Assembly (NCBI GenBank): GCA_012032065.1
Contig: JAAURV010000067.1
Location: 1 to 11,348 of the forward strand
Source: Hyphomicrobiales bacterium
GTDB lineage: Bacteria > Pseudomonadota > Alphaproteobacteria > Rhizobiales > Aestuariivirgaceae
Direction: 5' to 3'
Length of the DNA: 11,348 nt
Every line of letters starts with the position of its first letter. Position 1 is the stretch's first letter. Position numbers and translations under genes: made by a program. Under the pieces are notes generated by a model, which saw only the letters and a list, made by a program, of their open reading frames with translations, was not told the DNA's origin and ran no database searches. Shown piece by piece: positions 7,050 to 11,348 of this stretch.

Positions 7050-8194
7050 CCGCTTACCAGCCGCGGCTTGGCCTGCGCCTGTTCTGTCTCGCTCAAATCC
7101 ATGCTCTCGATGCGCAGCCCGCGCTTCGTCACCTTGTCGGCGGAAACGGAAAGTTTCTCGAGATCGGCATTGGCCAATCCGAAATGCCGCTGCAGATCGC
7201 CCACGCGCTCCTTCACCCGGCTCACGTCCTCCAGAAGCCGCGCCACTTCAACCTTGATGATATGCGCCTGCTCGCGCATCGCCGCGTCCTTGAAGATCGC
7301 CTGCAAGGTTTGCACGAGCAGCATCAGGATCGAGGGCGAAGCCAAGATCACCCGCTGCCGGTGCGACTTCTGGATGACATCCTCGAAACGCTCGTGCAGA
7401 TCGGCGTGGATCGATTCCGAAGGAACGAACATGATGGCCGTCTCATGCGTCTCGCCGGGGAGCAAATATTTTTCCGCGATATCCTTCACATGCTTCAACA
7501 CGTCGGCGCGCAATCGCGCCTCGGCTGCGCGCACGTCCGGCTCCGCCTTCGCATCCTTCAGCGCATTGAATGCCTCCAGCGGAAACTTGGCGTCGATGAC
7601 AATGCGCAGAACCGAGTCGGGAAGCTTGATCAGGCAATCGGGCCGCTTGCCGTTGGAAAGCGTGCCCTGAAACTCGAAGGCATTGCCGGGAAGCCCATCG
7701 CGGATGATCGCTTCCATCCGCCCCTGGCCGAAGGCGCCGCGCGTTTGCTTGTTGGAGAGAATGTCCTTGAGCGAAATCATCTCGCTCGATAGCGCCGTCA
7801 GATTCTTCTGCGCCGTGTCGATTACGGCGAGCCGTTCGTGCAAATTCTGCAGCGATTGCGCGGTGCGCTGCGACTGGTCGTTGAGGCCGGCGCCGATCCG
7901 GTGGCTTACCTGGTCGAGCCGCTCATCCAGAGTGCGCGAAAGCTGCGCCTGCGAGCCCTGCGAGTGATCGGCGAAGCTTCGGAGCGATCCCGAAAGCTCG
8001 GCCAGCCGCATCTCCATCTCCGTCGTCCGCCGAGCGCCTTCCAGCGCATCGCTCTTCCGCTGCCGGTGCCCGCGCCAGATCATGATCAACATGACCAGAA
8101 GCAGCAGAAGCGCCAGCGCGCCCGCCGCGATCAGCGCATCGAAGAGCGTGATCGGTTGAGAACCGATGATGAACAGAATGGAATCGAGAGCCAT
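7046..8194 (-). CDS. rmuC: DNA recombination protein RmuC
   Basis: The 382-residue protein belongs to the RmuC family, predicted membrane-anchored nucleases that limit recombination at inverted repeats. An N-terminal membrane helix spans about residues 17-40. A coiled-coil-rich stretch follows (about 55-145, heptad-like with many Glu, Leu and Arg). The nuclease-like core runs from about 155 to 330, with QGTLSNGKRPDCLIKLPD and the diagnostic VIDAKFPLEAF; Pro185-Asp186, Asp201 and Lys203 form a PD-(D/E)xK-like pattern. MFVPSE and ILASPSILMLLVQTLQAIF are also family blocks. It is full length. Its stop shares TTAA with the kinase stop, so the genes are convergent with a 4-base overlap and no terminator between them. 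No strong ribosome-binding site precedes the ATG; the upstream leader contains a strong nested hairpin. Confidence 0.95.
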   Translation of the reverse strand: MALDSILFIIGSQPITLFDALIAAGALALLLLLVMLIMIWRGHRQRKSDALEGARRTTEMEMRLAELSGSLRSFADHSQGSQAQLSRTLDERLDQVSHRIGAGLNDQSQRTAQSLQNLHERLAVIDTAQKNLTALSSEMISLKDILSNKQTRGAFGQGRMEAIIRDGLPGNAFEFQGTLSNGKRPDCLIKLPDSVLRIVIDAKFPLEAFNALKDAKAEPDVRAAEARLRADVLKHVKDIAEKYLLPGETHETAIMFVPSESIHADLHERFEDVIQKSHRQRVILASPSILMLLVQTLQAIFKDAAMREQAHIIKVEVARLLEDVSRVKERVGDLQRHFGLANADLEKLSVSADKVTKRGLRIESMDLSETEQAQAKPRLVSG

Positions 8195-8243
8195 CGGACA
8201 AGTCTAAACCGATTCGGCAAGAAGGCTTGGAAGGAAAGAGCGT

Positions 8244-8288
8244 GGCCCGTCCATAGCCCAAAAAGGGCCTGGACGGGCCTTTGGCCCG
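8244..8288. repeat. Nested and mutually exclusive hairpins upstream of rmuC
   Basis: An outer perfect 9-base stem (GGCCCGTCC at 8244-8252 with GGACGGGCC at 8271-8279) encloses an inner GCCC-AAAAA-GGGC hairpin (8256-8268). The right arm can instead pair with the bases after it as CGGGCC-TTT-GGCCCG (8274-8288), so the two folds exclude each other. It begins 50 bases before the rmuC ATG and would sit in a minus-strand leader. Possibilities are a leader or attenuator-like element, a terminator for something upstream, or a small palindromic repeat. No clean T-tract follows on either strand. Confidence 0.6.
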
Positions 8289-8352
8289 CGCAACTCGGGA
8301 CGGCGACAGGAGCCGCACGGGTCAACTCGCTCACAATCGGGAATGGGGGTAG

Positions 8353-8417
8353 TTCCAGGTCCCTCTCGACACTGCGGCGTTTCCGCCGTCCCGCTCCCGT
8401 CTGGAATGGAGAGAGGG
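8353..8417. repeat. Interleaved inverted repeats in the rmuC upstream spacer
   Basis: Three perfect arm pairs lie in 65 bases: TTCCAG/CTGGAA (8353-8358 and 8401-8406), CCCTCTC/GAGAGGG (8361-8367 and 8411-8417) and the compact hairpin GCGG-CGTTT-CCGC (8374-8386). The first two pairs interleave, so they could form either a pseudoknot-like fold or alternative folds. This could be a decayed repeat element. No coding potential was seen in 8195-8556 on either strand. Confidence 0.35.
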
Positions 8418-8548
8418 TGGCCCCGGATCGTGGCCTCAAAGGGGGGACATTAGGGTAATTTCAAGGCAATTCCCTGACGGAAACTAGTCCAGCACCGCCC
8501 ACATTTTCAACATACGGGCGTCAAACTATTGTTTTTGCTGAGTTATTG

Positions 8549-8572
8549 CAAACGTCTCAATCTTGACGTTTG
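8549..8572. repeat. Perfect 8-base inverted repeat, operator- or hairpin-like
   Basis: CAAACGTC (8549-8556) and GACGTTTG (8565-8572) are exact inverted copies around an 8-base centre. The stop codon of the candidate small ORF (8557-8559) lies in the centre. The surroundings are AT-richer than the rest of the spacer. There is no T-tract, so a terminator is less likely than a protein-binding site or an RNA-end hairpin. Confidence 0.45.
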
Positions 8573-8682
8573 GGGAATCCCCTGGACACTGCGGTAAGTG
8601 TAGTCTCGGGGCGGGTGGTGAAGAACAGCCCCAGGCCACGGCTCAGGCCGTCGGCGAAATCGCGGAGCGCAGTGATAAACAT
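8557..8682 (-). CDS. Candidate small protein, 41 residues, unknown
   Basis: An ATG at 8680-8682, with GAGG nine bases upstream, opens a 41-codon frame ending in TGA at 8557-8559. The product begins MFITALRDFADGLSRGLGLFF and ends in a basic tail (FPKRQD). The first 20 residues could form an amphipathic helix and there is no clear membrane span. Third positions are mostly G or C in the first half, as in neighbouring genes. It lies about 100 bases downstream of the proline iminopeptidase on the same strand, in otherwise empty DNA. I do not recognise it; it could be a real small protein, the truncated start of a lost gene, or chance. Confidence 0.35.
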   Translation of the reverse strand: MFITALRDFADGLSRGLGLFFTTRPETTLTAVSRGFPKRQD

Positions 8683-8700
8683 GGTCGTGGTCCTCAATAA

Positions 8701-8726
8701 GTGCAGGGTGCAGGCTTCAGCACCTT
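8701..8726. repeat. Tandem 7-mer and hairpin downstream of pip
   Basis: GTGCAGG is repeated twice in tandem at 8701-8714. Overlapping it, GGTGC (8707-8711) pairs with GCACC (8720-8724), extended by a G-T and an A-T pair outward, with an 8-base loop. This lies 57-82 bases past the pip stop on the minus strand. It may help end the pip transcript, but no U-tract follows. Confidence 0.3.
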
Positions 8727-8782
8727 ATCTACTTGATTTATGAACGAAATATCGCCGGACAAGCGTGCCCGCACCAATCCCG

Positions 8783-9766
8783 CTATGCGTCTTGCGCATA
8801 TCGGAACCGGTTGGTGGCCCGGATCAGTGCGTCGACGATCCCGGGCTCCGCCGCCGTATGCCCCGCGTCTGGCACCACCACGAATTCGGCCTCGGGCCAA
8901 GCCTTGTGAAGGTCAAAGGCTGAGGCTAGCGGGGTCACCACGTCATACCGCCCTTGAACGATGGCGCCGGGAATGTGCTTCAGCCGGCCGGCCTTCGCAA
9001 GCAGTTCGCCGTCCTCCGCAAAGAAGCCGCGGTTCTGAAAATAGTGACACTCGATCCGCGCGAAGGCCAGGGCGAAGCGGTCGTTGCCGAAATCGGAGAC
9101 ACGCGCCGCATTGGGAAGCAGCGAAATCGTCGTGCCCTCCCATTGGCTCCAGGCCTTGGCGCAGGCGAGCTGTTCGGCGGCATCGTTGCCCGTCAGCCGC
9201 TTGTGATAGGCGGCAATGAGATCGCTCCGCTCATCCAACGGGATCGGCGCCAGGAACGACTCCCACGCATCGGCGAACATCCGGCTTGCTCCCTCTTGGT
9301 AAAACCAGTCGAGCTCCCACTTCCGCAACAGGAAGATGCCGCGCAAGATCAGCTCGCTCACTCGCTGAGGATGCGTCTCGGCATAAGCGATCGCCAGCGT
9401 CGATCCCCACGAGCCGCCGAACACCTGCCAGCGCTCGATGCCGAGATGAACCCGCAGCTTCTCCATGTCTGCCACCAGATCCCAGGTGGTGTTTTCGCGA
9501 AGCTCGGCATGCGGCGTCGATTGCCCGCAGCCCCGCTGGTCGAACAGGATGAGACGATAGGCTTGGGGATCGTGCATGCGCCGCAGCATGGCCACGATGC
9601 CGCCGCCAGGCCCGCCATGCAGCACCACCGCGGGCTTGCCCTTCGGATTGCCGCACTCTTCGTAGTAGATCTCGTGCAGCGATGAGACCTTGAGCCGGCC
9701 CATGCGGTAGGGCAGGATGTCGGGAAAGCTGGTGAGCCGCCCGGTGCTGATGAGGTTTTCCGCCAT
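8783..9766 (-). CDS. pip: Proline iminopeptidase (alpha/beta hydrolase, peptidase S33)
   Basis: This 327-residue cytoplasmic serine peptidase removes N-terminal proline from peptides. The oxyanion-hole motif HGGPGGG is at 50-56 and DQRGCGQSTPH at 76-86. The nucleophile elbow is GGSWGS with Ser119; Asp275 (QGRYDVVTP) and His303 (DAGH) complete the triad. The cap domain contains the W-x-x-WE pattern (AWSQWEGTTI), typical of the family. Length and N-terminus (LPYRMGRLKVSSLHEIYYEECGNPKG) agree with full-length family members. The ribosome-binding site before the ATG is weak. The gene is divergent from the response regulator, with 60 bases between their starts, which must hold both promoters. No functional link to other genes in the window is evident. 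Confidence 0.95.
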   Translation of the reverse strand: MAENLISTGRLTSFPDILPYRMGRLKVSSLHEIYYEECGNPKGKPAVVLHGGPGGGIVAMLRRMHDPQAYRLILFDQRGCGQSTPHAELRENTTWDLVADMEKLRVHLGIERWQVFGGSWGSTLAIAYAETHPQRVSELILRGIFLLRKWELDWFYQEGASRMFADAWESFLAPIPLDERSDLIAAYHKRLTGNDAAEQLACAKAWSQWEGTTISLLPNAARVSDFGNDRFALAFARIECHYFQNRGFFAEDGELLAKAGRLKHIPGAIVQGRYDVVTPLASAFDLHKAWPEAEFVVVPDAGHTAAEPGIVDALIRATNRFRYAQDA

Positions 9767-9826
9767 GGCGGTGCTCTAGCACGGGGAAGAACAGAATATC
9801 CACGGCGGCCGGCGGGGGAGGGAGCA

Positions 9827-10480
9827 GTGCCGGCGTTTCATGCGATCATCGCGGACGATCATCCGCTCTACAGAAACGCGCTGAAGCAGGCGCTCGAGGC
9901 GTCCTTCCCCGGCGCTATGGTAGCCGAAGCCGGAAATCTCAATCAGGCAGTCGAGTCTCTCCGCAAAGCCGAAGCCTGCGACCTGATCCTGCTCGATCTC
10001 AAAATGCCGGGCGTGCAGGGCTTCTCGGGCCTCATGTATCTGCGTGCCGAACATCCCGCCGTTCCCGTTGTCATCGTCTCGGCCAGCGAGGAGCCGCAGG
10101 TCATCCGCCGCGCGCTGGCTCTGGGCGCATCGGGCTACGTGCCCAAATCAACCCCCATGGAAGAAATGCGCCAAGCCTTCGCCGCCGTCATCAACGGCGA
10201 TATCTGGACCCCACCTGGCCTCGCCACCGAATCCGCCGACGCCGCCGAAATAGCCGATCTCGCCAAACGCCTCGCAACGTTGACACCCCAGCAGATGCGC
10301 GTCCTCATGATGCTGCGCGAAGGCCTGCTCAACAAACAGATCGCCTACCAACTCACCGTCTCGGAAGCGACGGTGAAGGCCCATGTCTCCGCCATCCTGC
10401 TCAAGCTCGACGTCGACAGCCGCACCCAGGCCGTGATCGCAGCGGCGAAGCTGGATGGGGAAGTGGGGGCGGAAATCTGA
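9827..10480 (+). CDS. LuxR/NarL-family two-component response regulator
   Basis: The 217-residue protein is a DNA-binding response regulator. The receiver domain (about 4-120) has the acidic pair Asp10-Asp11, phospho-acceptor Asp57 (LILLDLKMPG), Ser85 in the switch position and Lys107 (GYVPKS). A linker leads to a LuxR-type helix-turn-helix (about 150-210: LTPQQMRVLMMLREGLLNKQIAYQLTVSEATVKAHVSAIL). The start is a GTG at 9827 with GGAGG about eight bases upstream; no ATG is available near the receiver start. No histidine kinase is encoded in the window, so the signal and partner are unknown. It starts 60 bases from the divergent pip gene. The stop is followed within four bases by a palindromic repeat that may terminate it. 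Confidence 0.93.
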   Translation: MPAFHAIIADDHPLYRNALKQALEASFPGAMVAEAGNLNQAVESLRKAEACDLILLDLKMPGVQGFSGLMYLRAEHPAVPVVIVSASEEPQVIRRALALGASGYVPKSTPMEEMRQAFAAVINGDIWTPPGLATESADAAEIADLAKRLATLTPQQMRVLMMLREGLLNKQIAYQLTVSEATVKAHVSAILLKLDVDSRTQAVIAAAKLDGEVGAEI

Positions 10481-10483
10481 TCT

Positions 10484-10519
10484 CTCCCCCAACTTGTTGG
10501 GGGAGTGGCGCGCAGCGCC
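10484..10519. repeat. Rhizobial-type double-hairpin intergenic repeat
   Basis: A perfect 9-base stem (CTCCCCCAA at 10484-10492, TTGGGGGAG at 10497-10505, loop CTTG) is followed two bases on by GGCGC-GCA-GCGCC (10507-10519) and then GAGGGGGTG. From general knowledge, elements of this composition recur many times in rhizobial and related genomes. Its place right after a stop codon suggests it also ends the response-regulator transcript. A third hairpin, GCACCA-ACAGC-TGGTGC, follows at 10556-10572. The stretch 10481-10644 holds no gene that I can see. Confidence 0.7.
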
Positions 10520-10644
10520 GAGGGGGTGCCTACGGAAGCGCGGCCATTCCGGCAAGCACCAACAGCTGGTGCACGAACTAGAACTCATTGCTCCGCCTAC
10601 GGGCGATAGCGACTGCTCTGGATGCGAGCATAGTGAATCATCGC

Positions 10645-11319
10645 TCAGGGAGGATAGGGGAAGTTTTCAAAGGGGTCAGGATCAGATTTAATTGATGGCC
10701 ACGTGAAACTATATCGTTCGGCTAGTGGTAAGTTGTCGGGAAACTTGATTCTGAAGTAGCTGCCAATGGCATTTTCAAAACCGTCGCCAGGTCCAAAGGT
10801 AGCAAGCAGGGTCGCAGATGAACCGAAATGACCGTCCAAGAATTGTGCCCCTAGAAGCACAGCCACCCCAGCAACCGAGAGAAGCAGATTCTCCAAGTTG
10901 GCCTTGGTAAAGGACCTGTGCCGATCATGTTTCGCAGCGTGGTAGTCTTGGTACCAAGCTGGTTTTCCGCTGGCGACCCAATCATCAAACGGCTTCAAAA
11001 TCTTTGTTCCGCTCCGCCATGTTGGTAGTTTGATTTCATACATAGAAAGAAAATGAGATGCCTCTATCTTGCGATAGTCGAGAATTCTCCAATCTCCAGA
11101 TCGCGAGTAGCCGTTTTCTTCTAAGATTGCTTTGAAATTAGCTTCGACTTCGATACATGCACGCATAAACAGTTCGTGGACACGGTAGGAGTACGTTTGA
11201 AGATTTCTATCGTCTGGTTCAATGTAGTTGAATATTTCAAGAAGATCCTTCTGAATTATGCCGAAAGCTCTAATGAAATGCTCGGGTTCAGAGCAGAATT
11301 TTGGATGCTGCATGTACAT
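10645..11319 (-). CDS. Uncharacterised protein, possibly HEPN-like, AT-rich gene
   Basis: The reading frame encodes at least 224 residues. It may start at the ATG at 11319 (AGAGGG ten bases upstream), but the frame stays open to the window edge (nine further codons, GKYSEGGRW), so the start may lie outside. An N-terminal helical region (about 46-66, RVHELFMRACIEVEANFKAIL) is followed by a Trp/Tyr-rich middle (97-125) and a basic motif WYQDYHAAKHDRHRSF (122-137). A hydrophobic helix (143-160) and a Pro/Phe-rich tail follow. The helix plus His/Arg-rich motif resembles small all-alpha HEPN-type or uncharacterised accessory proteins; that is an impression, not a firm match. Base composition and codon use are clearly more AT-rich than in the rest of the window, suggesting horizontal acquisition. 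No partner gene is visible. Confidence 0.7.
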   Translation of the reverse strand: MYMQHPKFCSEPEHFIRAFGIIQKDLLEIFNYIEPDDRNLQTYSYRVHELFMRACIEVEANFKAILEENGYSRSGDWRILDYRKIEASHFLSMYEIKLPTWRSGTKILKPFDDWVASGKPAWYQDYHAAKHDRHRSFTKANLENLLLSVAGVAVLLGAQFLDGHFGSSATLLATFGPGDGFENAIGSYFRIKFPDNLPLAERYSFTWPSIKSDPDPFENFPYPP

Positions 11320-11348
11320 CCATCGGCCACCCTCTGAATACTTTCCGT

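Noticed and set aside
8195..8556. Coding potential in the rmuC upstream spacer (frames of about 100-200 codons on both strands)
   Set aside because: The products are Arg/Ser/Pro-rich with no domain or ribosome-binding site, and they run into rmuC in the wrong frame or orientation.
8694..8900. Minus-strand 68-codon frame overlapping the end of pip
   Set aside because: Its first part is a shifted reading of the pip C-terminus (Arg/Gly-rich) and it lacks a ribosome-binding site.
8954..9685. 243-codon plus-strand frame opposite pip
   Set aside because: pip has its complete catalytic triad in the other strand; this frame shows no domain.
1..11348. CRISPR arrays, tRNA or rRNA genes, insertion sequences
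   Set aside because: No regularly spaced repeats, tRNA-like cloverleaf, rRNA segment, transposase or terminal repeat pair was found by eye.

Overview
The window looks like chromosomal DNA of an alphaproteobacterium, probably Hyphomicrobiales (rhizobia and relatives). The reasons are high GC with GC-rich third codon positions, a three-gene TRAP transporter with a Tat-exported binding protein, a DctP-like protein and a flavoenzyme set of types common there, and a double-hairpin repeat at 10484-10519 of the kind scattered through rhizobial intergenic regions. The genus cannot be read from the sequence. No tRNA, rRNA, CRISPR array, transposase or integrase was seen.

Layout. (1) 122-3218, minus strand: a TRAP operon in the order dctQ, dctM, dctP, closed by a good intrinsic terminator at 122-151. 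(2) 3219-3354: a divergent control region. (3) 3355-7049, plus strand: a tightly packed catabolic operon with a GlpA-like FAD oxidoreductase carrying a C-terminal [2Fe-2S] BFD domain, a second FAD oxidoreductase and an FGGY (glycerol-kinase-like) kinase. The set resembles glycerol-3-phosphate oxidation modules of the GlpK plus two-flavoprotein type. (4) 7046-8194, minus: rmuC, convergent with the kinase (4-base overlap). (5) 8195-8782: a 588-base non-coding stretch with several hairpins and one candidate 41-residue ORF. (6) 8783-9766, minus: proline iminopeptidase. (7) 9827-10480, plus: an orphan NarL/LuxR-type response regulator, followed by the rhizobial-type repeat. (8) 10645 to the right edge, minus: an AT-richer gene of unknown function that may enter a horizontally acquired region.

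How the genes may work together: the TRAP system and the kinase/oxidoreductase operon are back to back and probably co-regulated. The simplest reading is import of a polyol-type substrate, phosphorylation by the kinase and oxidation of the product through flavin and Fe-S to the quinone pool. The binding protein appears to lack the arginine that binds carboxylates in most DctP proteins, which fits a non-acid substrate; this is inference.

The most striking observation is damage confined to these two operons. dctP and the GlpA-like gene each carry a single-base loss in a homopolymer. The kinase carries three apparent one-base gains within about 22 bases that together restore frame but scramble the substrate-binding NQxE-type motif. 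Whether this is sequencing/assembly error or real decay cannot be decided from the sequence. I see no convincing entirely new system.
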